Shown: piece by piece, positions 11,653 through 22,367 of the stretch | Position numbering within the stretch: the first letter of the stretch is position 1 | Layout: each line of letters opens with the position of its first letter | NCBI GenBank assembly: GCA_029721435.1 | Contig: CM056581.1 | Span: 67,876,712-67,940,711 of the forward strand | Origin: Gymnothorax reevesii | Lineage: Eukaryota > Chordata > Actinopteri > Anguilliformes > Muraenidae | DNA: 64,000 nucleotides | Direction: 5' to 3' | Notes under the pieces: model-generated | Told to the model about the DNA's origin: nothing | The model's input: only the letters and a program-made list of their open reading frames with translations | Database searches by the model: none | Made by a program: the position numbers and the translations under genes

Positions 11653-11895
11653 ATAACTATTAAAATAAACAGGATACAATGAATTCCTGCATAATGCCTC
11701 AAATTGCAACTCATTGACTGCAATGCAGAGTGAACATATTTTCAGAGGCGATAGCAAAGAGAGGAGCGATTGAATAGCCAGTTATGTAAAAAAAAAACCT
11801 AAATGGCGACCAGAGTCCACAGTCATTTTCTGTTGCAGAACAAATTGAGGCATTAGTCATCAAGTTGATATTAAATTCTAATTCACATGTTTTTA

Positions 11896-12178
11896 TTTCA
11901 GGATTCTACCAGCCACCATGTGCTTCTAAGATCTCTGTGAATGCTTTATTTGACTTCCTTGTACCTTATTTGAATTCTAAATTGGTTAAATCTTGAGCAT
12001 TTATACTTGGACTGGCTCTCTCCAGTACCTGTTGATTTAAAGAATATATGTTTTGATATATGTATTGACTTGAACCTGTTCTGGCTAATTTCAGAGCCCA
12101 CTCACCTAAATTGAAAAGATTCCGGTAAATCCACTCTAATTGATATTGTTATTACAGATAACCCTCAAGCAAAACTGT
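11896..12178 (+). pseudogene. LINE AP-endonuclease domain relic
   Basis: Translated in shifting frames, this gives FYQPPCASK, then FDFLVPYLNSKLV, then SEPTH-like and DIVITDNPQ-like peptides. This is the typical order in the APE endonuclease of CR1/L2-type LINEs. It has multiple frameshifts. With the esterase relic at 10600-10860 it suggests one old LINE copy split by unrelated insertions, including the two MITEs. Confidence 0.5.
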
Positions 12179-13518
12179 GAATCATGGACACGGACAGAGC
12201 GATTCCCAAGTATTCGGCAGAGCTTGCTCAACTCTTCAGAGACAGAAACTGTCACGACACTGCACCCAGAGATGTTAAATGGGTGTCAGGGCAAGCAGCG
12301 GAGTTGACGACCTATGTGCAGGGGTGTGGACTTAATGAAATAATGAGTGAGGGTACTACAAAGAGAAATACAAAACTTACTGGTGAACTGAAGGGGAGTG
12401 CACACAGCAGAAGGGGGAACTGACTATGGCGACCTGCCCGTGTCGAGAGAAACTAAGCTTTAAATACGAAAGGGAATGTTAATTAATTAAAAGGGAACAG
12501 GAGACACTAATTAAGGTGAAGGGACTGAGATAACAGATGAAGATGAATTGGTGAAGGGCAGATAGCCAGGACTTGGAATGCCAAAGGGGAGAGACATTAC
12601 AGAAATAAAGCTTAAACCAAAGCTATATCGACCTGCTTAGCCCCAGATTGGCTTTATTTTAGGTAGCTTAGAAACAAATGCACATTGTTAGCTCAAAAGG
12701 AAGTCATATTGTTTTCTTTTTTTAATCTCTTGCAAATGCAGGGTAAAATCTGGCTCGATTCTGGAAAGCCAGTTAAATAACTAAAGAAACTCAAGTTCCT
12801 CTCCTTCTATTCTACCAGAAGTTGTTTATAATTCAAAACTGATTACTGGTGAAGCTGGTGTCCGTTCAGTCAGGAAAACTTATGTTTCAATAAAATAGAA
12901 CAATTTATTCATGGGTATAAGCATTAAATTGTATTTTGACGGTGGTTCTGCTCTGGAGGAATGTCCTACCTAGGCACTGCAAACATACAAACATAGTCAT
13001 GAACAGAAATCAAAATCCCCCCCGATGTGAGCAGAACCAAACAGGTGGAGGCGGCAAGCAAAAACCAAAAAGCATGTTGCATAGCATGAAAAGTCATTGC
13101 AAACAGCAGCAGATGTAAGTGAGCTTGATGTCTTTCAAAGAGACCGCTGTATGACCTCGTGATGTGCATCCTCCAATTGTGTGCGTGCTGATGCTGATGT
13201 GCTGAAAGCTTAACAGGCTGCTGTCAGCTGATGTTGCTCTTCTCTAGTTTCCTGCCTGAACTAGAAACACTCATTTATGCTGTTAATCAGCATATTGTTT
13301 CAGGTGGCCATCTTTTTGAGATGAGTAAAATGGCAGACCCTAGTATCTCAGAACAGACAGATAATACACATTGTACCTCTGTTCGGCCTTCCTGCATGGC
13401 CTACAGGATCCTATTTGTTGAATAGTGAGAGTGTATTTGCTCTATGCTGCTGTTGCTAACTTTGAAAACTCCTGTAGTAATGACAGAAATAAATTTATTT
13501 ATTTTATTACATCTTAAC
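12179..13518. other. no recognised gene
   Basis: A 79-codon frame at 12184-12423 and other short frames match nothing I know. Purine-rich stretches near 12300-12600 look like old retroelement sequence. Nothing certain. Confidence 0.3.
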
Positions 13519-13548
13519 CAGGGGTGCCAATAATTATTGAGGGCGCTG
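13519..13548. mobile_element. isolated Tc1-like terminal inverted repeat
   Basis: CCAGGGGTGCCAATAATTAT followed by GAGGGCGCTG and TA at 13549-13550 matches the end of a common fish Tc1 family. No partner end or transposase was found nearby, so this is a fragment. Confidence 0.6.
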
Positions 13549-15094
13549 TATATGATAAAGTCTCAGTTACTCACCAGCAGCTGGAATTGCGAAAACTCAT
13601 TCTGGACATTACTGAACTCACCAGTGGCTCAAACGTACAGTAGATCTGTGATCTGTTAATGTAATTTCTCTCATAGACACACACACACTACCTGTCTTTC
13701 TCACACACAAACATGCACAGACTCACACACTCTGCACATATATACCATTCACCGTACAGCTGCGCATGGATGCATATGAGATTTTTTTTCCACTAAGTTT
13801 GCTTCAACTTGCTATCGAAAGTGTACTTTCAATGGATAGGCATCAAGTTGAGAAATAGCCAGCAAGTGTGCTGGACTGGGTACAACATGTTAGAAATTCT
13901 AATGTAACTGACATTACTGGCCCGATATGGATTTGACAGGAAACTAAAAAAGCTAATCAGGCACCTTATAACTTTTGTCATAAGGCATGACTTCACATTA
14001 TAATAGTTTGTTGGCTGGCTTCCTATTTTCACCATTAACTGCCCTCTAAGGTGCTGTATTTACATTGATGGGTAATGGATCTTGGTCAAGCTTGATATGG
14101 AATCAGTTGACACCAGATGCGGGAAAAGGGAATGAGGATTTTATTTTAAACCAAAACAAAACAGGCACGAGGGCCAACAAAAAACTTGGCCCAAAGGGCT
14201 GCAAAAAACAAACTAAGGTAAGCTACACAGAGCTAAAAAACAAAATGCAAATGACAAAAAAACAAAAGGCACTGGAAACTCCAGGCAAGAAGATCAAGAA
14301 AAATAAATAACAATACTAAATATATATACACAAGACGAGAGGCTAGGACAAGACTTGAAACTAGAAATGCTAGGGAACTTGATAACAAGAACTTGGCTAA
14401 ACTTGAACATGCAACGAGACGCGAGACACTGTCTGCCAGCCAACTTCCACCGCAACCAGATAAAGGCTTGGTAATCATGACACATGAAGGGCAACACCTG
14501 GAGAGAGAGAAACAAGAGGCATGGCAAGATCAAGACATGGACAGAGATTGGATGACATGACCTGCTCATTAAGAGAATGAGCGTGCTCAGCTTAAGTACC
14601 AATTAAGTATGCAGTTTGGAAGCAAGCATGAATGTTAAGAACAGAAAAGCACAGCAAGATCTTGAAATAGCAAAGCAGGAATCATGACAATAAACTCCCT
14701 GTCTAAATTAGTAGTATTAGTAACGTGCCTATCTAAGAATTACACCAACCCAGTGACTGTTAGTAAATGTTAGTAACTTAAAAACAGTTAATTGTCAATT
14801 AAGCTTAGAGAGGCCCGAATCCAGCACAGCATGGAAGGAAGGGGAAATACCAAAGCCAACCAGAGCTCAGAAATGTGCAACAACGAAGGCACGGGGCGGA
14901 ACGCAGACAAGCGGTGGAGTGGCATGGCAGACCTGGCATGAAACAAAAACATGGAAAAGTAAAAACATGGACATGGAATATGAAATCCTGAAACAAGAAA
15001 CTGTTAAAACTATGACATGAACTATGAAACTATGAAATCTTGAGCAATACTGTTCTGGCCAAAGGCCAGAACCCTGGAACACAACACAAGCTGA
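13549..15094. other. purine-rich non-coding stretch, possibly retroelement-derived
   Basis: Short (CA)n near 13680. From about 14110 to 15060 the plus strand is strikingly A-rich, with repeated ACATGGA- and AAACATGAA-like phrases. ATCATGACA occurs at about 14474 and 14684, which could be LTR ends in minus orientation. No coding domain on either strand. Confidence 0.35.
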
Positions 15095-15102
15095 TACGAG
15101 AG

Positions 15103-15345
15103 TATGGGACGAAATTTGTTCCAACAGAATTTGAATTGAATTTTGGTTTTGAATTGAATTTAACCTGCTTTGAATTGAATTTTTTGGTTTTGAAATTGAA
15201 TGAACAAGTAATCTGAAACTGAATCCAATTATTTGTATTGAATTTAAGAGAAAACTTGAAGCATTTCATTCAGTTCGCACATTCAAATTCAAAATTCAAA
15301 TTCAGAATTCAAATTCAAAATTCAAATTCAAGTTGAGTAACATCA
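15103..15345. repeat. subterminal AATT-rich iterons, left end of foldback
   Basis: Many reiterations of TTTGAATTGAATTT and ATTCAAATTCAAA-type words fill the outer 240 bases. The same array occurs inverted at about 24598-24869. Subterminal iterons are typical transposase-binding regions of DNA transposons; that role here is inferred. Confidence 0.75.
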
Positions 15346-15587
15346 CATGAACGCGCATGGCGAGCTGCAGTCACGCCTCTGTCCCTCGTGGCTTGCCTTA
15401 TTTGGAATAAGGTAACTATGTCATTTCCGGGAAGCGCACCTCAGAATTCTGAACCCACCCGACTATACACCGAAAACGTTTACCAAAACTTCGGCTCTTT
15501 ATCAGTTTATTTGTTTTAGCTCATCATATTAATCTTCAACAGTTAACCCTGAGTTAGCCTAAGATCATCAGTAAATGCACTCGTTAA

Positions 15588-15714
15588 TTATCCCTAGCCG
15601 CGCGATTAGCGCGAAGCCGGGGATATAGAATTGGGCTCCATCCCTCCATACTGACACATAAAATTGAGGTGGCGGGGGATATCGCCTTGTTAGTGGCAAA
15701 CACTTGTTTCTATG
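15588..15714. repeat. ATCCCC...GGGGGATAT small palindromic repeat, copy 1
   Basis: It contains GCCGCGCGATTAGCGCGAAGC, with the core GCGCGATTAGCGCG, and ends near GGCGGGGGATAT plus an AACACTTGTTTC tail. The same unit recurs inside the left Harbinger copy (16967-17624, split by a Tc1 insertion), at 23108-23207 and at 24219-24345. It matches a common fish non-coding repeat. Confidence 0.75.
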
Positions 15715-15900
15715 GTTTCTTCGGCTAAGTAAATAATGCTAACGTTAGTTACGAATGAGTGTCTTTTCTCCGTCGGTAACGTTATGTGTAAATGTATTTC
15801 GATGGAGAGCCTACATGTTAAAGCTCCTGTGCTTCAAGTGTAACGTTATATTCAGTCAAAATCAAAATAATTAGACCTGTTCAGGACTTAAACTTCAAAT

Positions 15901-16092
15901 TCCTCGGAATTCTGTACTTTCTACCTGTCATCGGCAATGTCACTGGTGTTCGGTCTCTGGCAGGTTAAAACCCTGAGGAAATATGCTGAAGTAAAAACTC
16001 GGACATCGCTCACTCACTGTAGAGACGCTGCCATAGACCGAACTAGTGACTTTGCCGATGACCAGTAGAAAAGTACACTGAATTCCGAGGAG
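15901..16092. mobile_element. 192-bp hairpin MITE in left arm
   Basis: TCCTCGGAATTC at the left and GAATTCCGAGGA at the right, with complementary interiors (CATCGGCAA...TTGCCGATG, GTTCGGTCTCTGGCAG against CTGCCATAGACCGAAC). The mirrored copy is at 23852-24040. Confidence 0.8.
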
Positions 16093-17005
16093 CCACCGAA
16101 TTTACATTGCATTTCATATTTCCGTGAATGCTGTAGATGATTTGTCGGATATAGCTAGCCAGCTATAAATGAACCTGGAGCGTTTAAAATGCTACTACAG
16201 AACTAAGTGCATACAATACGTAAATCCGTGTTGGCACCGAATTTCCGCAGAGAGCATATCCCCGTACTCTTATCAGCATATTTTCGTGCATGAGTGAATT
16301 TGCATGAGCGTGAAGTACCGCTCCAAATGAGGAATATTTCTTTGACTTGATTCAGCAACAACCCCTACTGGATTAATAGCAGTCTCTTCTCTTCGCGGGC
16401 ATGTCATCACTTAGGGGTCTATTCTCCCATTAGCGCGTAAGTCCTTTTTTACGCGCTTCGAGTTAAGGCTTTTGAGTTACGCGTATTCTCCCCTACTCGC
16501 CTCGATCACGCCCACAGCGCTTAACTTCAGAATGTAGGCGGCCTTATGAAAGAGGTGTGACTGATCCAAAAGAGAGGCAGACTCTGTACAAAGCTCATTG
16601 ATTATGGCTATCAGGAAAACATGGAAAAAGGATTTTCTGATTAACCATGAAAACGCATTTGTGGTCCATGGAAAACGCAATCCAGACTTTAAATTTGAAT
16701 ATCGTCGGCCTGCTGATAAAACCTCGTATCTCCAAACTGATAAGAAACGAAAACTCGTATGTCCACTAGGCTATTCTTACATGCAAAATTAAACATTTTT
16801 ATTTTAAACTATATTTATCCCTTTATTTTACTATAATAATTATTTTATTTTATATTTATTTTTTATTTTCCTGTGAAGTTTGTCATTGTGAAGATACGAG
16901 GTTTTATATGCCGCTGTAATAGTAGGCCGTACCAATTACAAGACGTAATTCATACATCTCTTTACTTATCCCCCGCCGCGCGATTAGCGCGAAGCGGGGG
17001 ATATA

Positions 17006-17543
17006 CAGTGCCCGGCCAAAAAAAAAGTCGCTCACTCAAATATTTAGTTGGAACCCCTGTGGCAGTGCATATTCGTCTCGTCATTGTTTTGACAACTATA
17101 TGCAATGCCAGAACATTCATCTTCCATCAGAAATGCCATAATTTTTGGCCGAGATCTTATCCTCTCGACATAATGGTTGAACCACTCGGTGGTCTTTCTT
17201 GAGCACATCCCAGTAACTTTTAATATGTTTAAGGTCCGGACTTTGTGGTGGCAAATTTGTTTGTGAAAATGATTCCTCATTCTTGTTTTTGTCATTCATG
17301 GTTTTCTTTGCAAAATACAAGCCAGTAACTTGCCCGTTCTGAAATAATGTAACATCTTTTCCACCATCAAGGGATGTGTCTTCCGACATGATTTTTTAAG
17401 AAATGAGTAGCAACACGCTTCATCAGTCAGGGTTAGAATGATTATTTCCAGCTGAAACATATTAATAACCGCAATAATAATCCAATTATAGAATTTGTTC
17501 ATTAGTTTCCAAACGGTGACTTTTTTTTTTTGGCCGGGCAGTG
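17006..17543 (-). mobile_element. 538-bp deletion derivative of a Tc1-type transposon
   Basis: Left end CAGTGCCCGGCCAAAAAAA and right end TTTTTGGCCGGGCAGTG (one mismatch), flanked by TA (17004-17005 and 17544-17545). The minus strand encodes a piece with PPQSPDLKHIKSYWDVLKK, the C-terminal catalytic region of a Tc1 transposase with Lys where the third catalytic acidic residue is expected. It lies inside a small repeat of the left Harbinger copy and is absent from the right copy. Confidence 0.85.
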
Positions 17544-18362
17544 TAGCATTGGGCTCCGTCCGTACGGACACATAAAATTGCGGCGGCGGGGAATATGCTA
17601 GTGACAAACACTTGTTATTTCTTACTCTTGCCACCATGGCATTAAAGCTATGCATACAAACAAATTGCCGCGATAATGAAATAATTAATAAAGAATTTAG
17701 CGCTTCTCAATCAGCGCAATCAGATCATTGAAAATGTGCCCCTCCTACACCAGCCTGTTTGTTCCGTGGAAGACAGGGAAGAAGACAAAGGGAACATTCT
17801 AGTCACACAATGACAATCAAAGACAGTTTAGGCCTACATGATCTCATTTAGAAATTGCGCACTTGAAAACTACTCTGATATCAGGTTTGCAACTAAAGGA
17901 CATGGAAACGCTTTAACAAGGATTCTTACCCCGCACGCGGTCATCTCCCCGCCCCGAAACCGCCTCAGTAATGACGGACTTCTATATCCATTGCCTATCA
18001 TCCTATTTGATTTGAGCGACACATTCACTTGAACTTGTGCCTAATACTTTATTATAATCAATTATCCCATTTACTGATAATGATTCTTCCCATGTCGGCT
18101 ATTCTTTAAAGGCTAAAATTGATTAACAAATGGATAGTGCTTTGGTATTTGCCAGGGTAGGGCTCAATCTAGAGTAGCCTATATTTAGTATCTTTAGTCA
18201 CACATTAAATTACACAGTATTACCAATGGCAAAAAATTACTAGGACTCGAGTTAGTTAATACAGATATCCTCAATTAGAAAATCAATCCCCTCACTCGTG
18301 AGAATATCACAACTTTTTAGATTATCACGAACATACAGGGCAGTCGCATTTGTTAATAGAAT

Positions 18363-18740
18363 ATGGAAGACAATGATGGCGACGTCGAGCCAAAGCCGAA
18401 AACCAAATTTCACAGATGATGGTGTTGTATGGCAAGCGAGCACTGAAGGCTGATCCGAGGAATTAAGCTGCGAATCGTTCTGGATGTGGCGTCGGTGGGG
18501 AGATGTAAGCGCAGTATCCCCGATTTAAAGCATGAATGGAGAGATCTGCGGGGCGCTGTAAAAGCCAGGTTCTCTGCACACCGGATAGCCTAAGTGTACA
18601 CGCAACAGGTGGTGGGCAACCATCATCCCCTGTGCATTTCACTGCACATGAGGAAAGGATGGAATCCACTCTTTCTGCAGTGGAAGAGCATGGAGAACAA
18701 CTTGAAGCGCCAACGAACTGCGTCAGACACCTTGACACAG
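18363..18740 (+). pseudogene. Harbinger Myb/SANT-like DNA-binding protein, broken (left copy)
   Basis: Starts at ATG 18363. One frame gives RKPNFTDD, the usual opening of the Myb/SANT-like (NAIF1-type) second protein of Harbinger elements. Another gives LKHEWRDLRGAVKARFSAHR. Stops and frameshifts intervene. Family role: this protein binds terminal sequences and helps import the transposase. The 3' part is truncated where the element joins the facing transposase remnant. Confidence 0.65.
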
Positions 18741-19084
18741 ACGCCTGTGATGTGAATGACATCACCAGCCACTCTCTGAAACGACCCAGATGTGAGGAGC
18801 GACAGCGCAGTTCTGACGTTGATGACCACGGATATTTTTTGTGGATAATTGCTGCGGCTGGATAGCTGTTCATTCAGAAGTGGGCAAAGATAAATGATTG
18901 CTTCATGCACGGTCCAGATGAAAGCGCTGGATGCACTCGATGTTTGTTAATCCCAGGATGTCCAATCGAAGCCGATATATGCGTGTTCGTCTTCGAACTC
19001 GGCGCGCTCCACTACTCTTTCCCAATCACGCAAGAGTGCAAGCAAATGTAGGACTGGCATTTTAGCTTTAGATTTTGAGGGCAT
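18735..19084 (-). pseudogene. Harbinger transposase N-terminus, truncated (left copy)
   Basis: The minus strand gives HEAIIYLCPLLNEQLSSRS and TALSLLTSGSFQRVAGD, then in another frame SQASVSRCLTQFV. This is the order of the HARBI1-type N-terminal helix-turn-helix region. The DDE catalytic domain that should follow is absent: the sequence runs straight into the antisense of the Myb-like gene. It has frameshifts and is inactive. Confidence 0.65.
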
Positions 19085-19605
19085 GGTAGAATGATGGTCT
19101 TATGTTTACTCGAATTAATTAATTGTTTTGCGTCTGTAATTTAACTGTTTGGAGAAGAGGCTGATGCGTAATATCATGTGATGATTTCGTTTGATAAATT
19201 ATCATGGCTTTGAGAAATGTAGTTTAGAAATAAGGAAGAACAATCGAATATTAAATGTCTCAACCTTTACCATGTTAAATAAAATAAATGTAACGTTAAA
19301 ATTCGGCCTATAACCGACATCAAACGCAATATTCAATTTCGCCTAATGTCGGCGCTTGACCTTAATACAGCCCTCAAAAGCGCTTAACAGAAAAAGCGCG
19401 TAAGCCAGGGGGAGAATACGCGTAAGTGTTATTTGCATGAGAAACGCCCGGAAACGCCCCGATTTTGGCCTTGCTCCGCCCCAAGCGCGTAAGTGCCTTC
19501 AAGGCGCGTAATGCACAGACTTAAGTCGAGGGGAGAATACGCGTAGGCTGAAAAGCGCGTAGCTACGCGCTTTTTTTGACTTAAGCGCATGGGAGAATAG
19601 ACCCC

Positions 19606-20076
19606 TTAGTGACTCTTGGCATTCTGAACCATTAAGCCATGTGAAGTTTAAGTCCTAAACAGCTCTATCAATTTATTTTGATTGAATGTAACGTTACACT
19701 TGAAGCCCTAGAGCTTGAACGCGTAGGCTCGCCAGCTAAATATATTCTCACATACCGATTGGGAGAAAATGTGACCCAATTGTAACTAATGTTAGCATTT
19801 TTTTACTACGCCGAAGAAACAAATAAACTGATAAAGAGCCGAAGTTTTGGTAAGCGTCTTCGGTGTATAGTTGGGTGGGTTTTGGCTCTTTATCACTTTA
19901 TTTGTTTTAGCTCATCATATTAGGCCTAATCTTCAACAGTTAACCCTGAGTCAGCCCAAGATCATTAGTAAATGCACTCGATAATCTAGCGTTTCTTCGG
20001 CGTAGTAAAAAAAAAAGCTAACATTACTTACAATTGGGTCACCTTTTCTCCCAATCGGTATGTGAGAATACATTTA
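19606..20076. repeat. palindrome centre of the foldback
   Basis: AAACAAATAAACTGATAAAG (19817-19836) pairs with the TTATCACTTTATTTGTTT stretch ending at 19907. The flanking GTAGT/ACTACGCCGAAGAAAC words (19805-19820 and 19991-20006) pair further out. The half-units are diverged copies of sequence also present at 15470-15910 and 24060-24490, so the unit occurs four times in alternating orientation. Confidence 0.7.
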
Positions 20077-20782
20077 AGCCTGATTCATGCTTCTTGCGGT
20101 CGGCGCGGTTTCAGCGGTGCAGACGGCGCGCACGGTCCCCAAGAACGTCGAGTTGTTTCATGCTTGATGCGGTCAAAGCGGTTCCAAGAACGGACCTGCT
20201 GTACTGTTGAGCTACTGAATCTTATTTCTGTGATAAATACGTTCAAAATGTAATAAATACAGAAAACCTTAGATTAAACAGAGCGCTACATAGACTTTTG
20301 ATTTTTTTGTCTCCCTAAGTTTTATAAAGAGCATGAGCCAGGGCAATGATGCAACTTAAATACTGCCGATGCACTGGTTCCCTTAGCCTCTCTCCTTCCC
20401 TTAATTTTTTTCGTGCCTTCACAAACCGGTTGCGAAAGGTTTTCCATTTTATGTAATACACGTCTGATGAAAATTTCTGATCTCCTTCCATGTGTTGGAA
20501 GTCACATGTATTTTCAGCTGTTTGTATGTTCAGCTGGCCTTTCTTTAAAGTTTTCCATTTTTAATTTAAATCGGTATACGTACTTCGGGGTCCTGAAGCT
20601 AGCCAATCATTGCAACGCGGTCTGTGCTACCCCGGCCGCGTTGTTACAAAGTCCTCCAGATGCGCGGCTAGGCGTTCAAGCCTCCGCGGACCCTACGCGC
20701 TCTGTCGCCCTGGCCGCAATTGCGTCATTTCACCGTGTGGGCCGTGCTGACCTCGCCGACCGCAAGAAGCATGAATCAGGCT
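20077..20782. mobile_element. 706-bp Harbinger-like element near the palindrome centre
   Basis: Inverted ends AGCCTGATTCATGCTTCTTG at 20077 and the complement CAAGAAGCATGAATCAGGCT ending at 20782, with TTA on both sides (20074-20076, 20783-20785). No transposase is visible, so it is a non-autonomous member. Its mirror position in the left arm (near 19737) is empty. Confidence 0.8.
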
Positions 20783-21652
20783 TTAGCTGGCGAGCCTACG
20801 CGTTCAAGCTCGAGGGCTTCAAGTGAAACGTTACATTCAAACTATATCAAAATCTGATAGAGCTGTTCAGAACTTAAACTTCATATGGCTTAATGGTTCA
20901 GAATGCCTAGAGTCACTAAGCGATGACATTCCCGCGAAGAGAAGAGACTGCTATTAATCCAGTAGGGGTTGTTGCTGAATCAATTCAAAGAAATATTCCT
21001 CATTTGGAGCGGTACTTCACGCACATGCAAATTCACTCATGCACGAAAATATGCTGATAAGAGTACGGGGATATGCTCTCTGCGGAAATTCGGTGCCAAC
21101 ACGGATTTACGTATTGTATGCACTTAGGGGTCTATTCTCCCATGCGCTTAAGTCGAAAAAAGCGCGTAGCTACGCGCTTTTCAGCCTACGCGTATTCTCC
21201 CCTCGACTTAAGTCTGTGCATTACGCGCCTTGAAGGCACTTACGCGCTTGGGGCGGAGCAAGGCCAAAATCGGGGCGTTTCCGGGCGTTTCTCATGCAAA
21301 TAACACTTACGCGTATTCTCCCCCTGGCTCACGCGCTTTTTCTGTTAAGCGCTTTTGAGGGCTGTATTAAGGTCAAGCGCCAACATTAGGCGAAATTGAA
21401 TATTGCGTTTGATGTTGGTTATAGGCCGAATTTTAACATTACTTGTAGCCTATTTTATTTAACATGGTAAAGGTTGAGACATTTAATATTCGATTGTTCT
21501 TCCTTATTTCTAAACTACATTTCTCAAAGCCATGATAATTTATCAAACGAAATCATCACATGATATTACGCATCAGCCTCTTCTCCAATCAGTTAAATTA
21601 CAAACGCAAAACAATTAATTAATACGAGTATACATAAGACCATCATTCTACC

Positions 21653-22025
21653 ATGCCCTCAAAATCTAAAGCCAAAATGCCAGTCCTGCATTTGCTTGCA
21701 CTCTTGCGTGATTGGGAAAGAGTAAGAGGAGCGCGCCGAGCTCGAAGACGAACACGCATATATCGGCTTCGTTTGGACATCCTGGGACAAACAAACATCG
21801 AGTGCATCCAACGCTTTCGCCTGGACCGTGCATGAGGCAATCATCTATCTTTGCCGACTTCTGGATGAACAACTATCCAGCCGCAGCAATTATCAACAAA
21901 ACATACCCGTGGTCATCAACGTCAGAACTGCGCTGTCGCTCCTGGCATCTGGGTCGTTTCAGAGAGTGGTTGGTCATGTCATTCACATCACAGGCGTCTG
22001 TGTCAAGGTGTCTGACGCAGTTCGT
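21653..22025 (+). pseudogene. Harbinger transposase N-terminus, truncated (right copy)
   Basis: Plus-strand pieces read RRRTRIYRLRLDILGQ, then HEAIIYLCRLLDEQLSSRS, then TALSLLASGSFQRVVG, then SQASVSRCLTQFV in a shifted frame. This is a HARBI1-type N-terminus. Beyond about 22025 the DNA is the antisense of the Myb-like gene, so the DDE domain is missing, as in the left copy. Confidence 0.7.
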
Positions 22026-22367
22026 TGGCACTTCAAGTTCTTCTCGATGCACTTCCACTGCAGAAAGAGTAGATGCCATCCCCTCCTCCTGTGCAGTGAA
22101 ATGCACAGGGGATGATGGTTGCCCACCACCTGTTGCGTGTACAGTTCTCCGGTGTGCAGAGAACCTGGCTTTTACAGCGCCCCGCAGATCTCTCCATTTA
22201 TGCTTTAAATCGGGGATACTGCGCTTACATCTCCCCACCGAAGCCACATCCAGAACTATTCGCAGCTTAATTCCTCGGATCAGCCTTCATTGCTTGCTTG
22301 CCATACACCAACATCTGTGAAATTTGGTTTTCGGCTTTGGTTCGACGTCGCCATCATTGTCCTCCAT
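22025..22367 (-). pseudogene. Harbinger Myb/SANT-like protein, broken (right copy)
   Basis: The minus strand carries an open stretch from 22247 with LKHKWRDLRGAVKARFSAHR and HATGGGQPSSPVHFTAQEE. The W..L..VK core and TGGG-plus-acidic linker are typical of the Myb/SANT-like protein of Harbinger elements. The likely start ATG is at 22367, but the first part needs a frame change. The open frame continues to 21873 by reading through the antisense of the transposase, which I take to be fortuitous. Confidence 0.65.

Larger units (their letters stand above)
16414..19605. mobile_element. PIF/Harbinger element, internally deleted, left-arm copy
   Basis: Ends GGGGTCTATTCTCCCAT and ATGGGAGAATAGACCCC lie inside TTA duplications (16411-16413 and 19606-19608), the 3-bp target of PIF/Harbinger elements. 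Subterminal ACGCGCTT/GCGCGTAA words recur. It holds truncated, facing halves of the two Harbinger genes (Myb/SANT-like and transposase). A 538-bp Tc1-type insertion is present at 17006-17543. Without it the element is about 2650 bp, close to the 2610-bp mirror copy. Confidence 0.9.

Noticed and set aside
12184..12423. 79-codon frame starting MDTDRAIPKYSAEL
   Set aside because: No domain recognised and no supporting signals; sequence context looks like old retroelement debris.
18463..18873. 136-codon minus-strand frame in the left Harbinger copy
   Set aside because: Mostly antisense of the Myb-like remnant; listed instead as parts of the two truncated Harbinger genes.
21712..22320. 202-codon plus-strand frame in the right Harbinger copy
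   Set aside because: It contains one genuine transposase scrap (helix-turn-helix) but otherwise reads the antisense of the Myb-like gene; not a separate gene.
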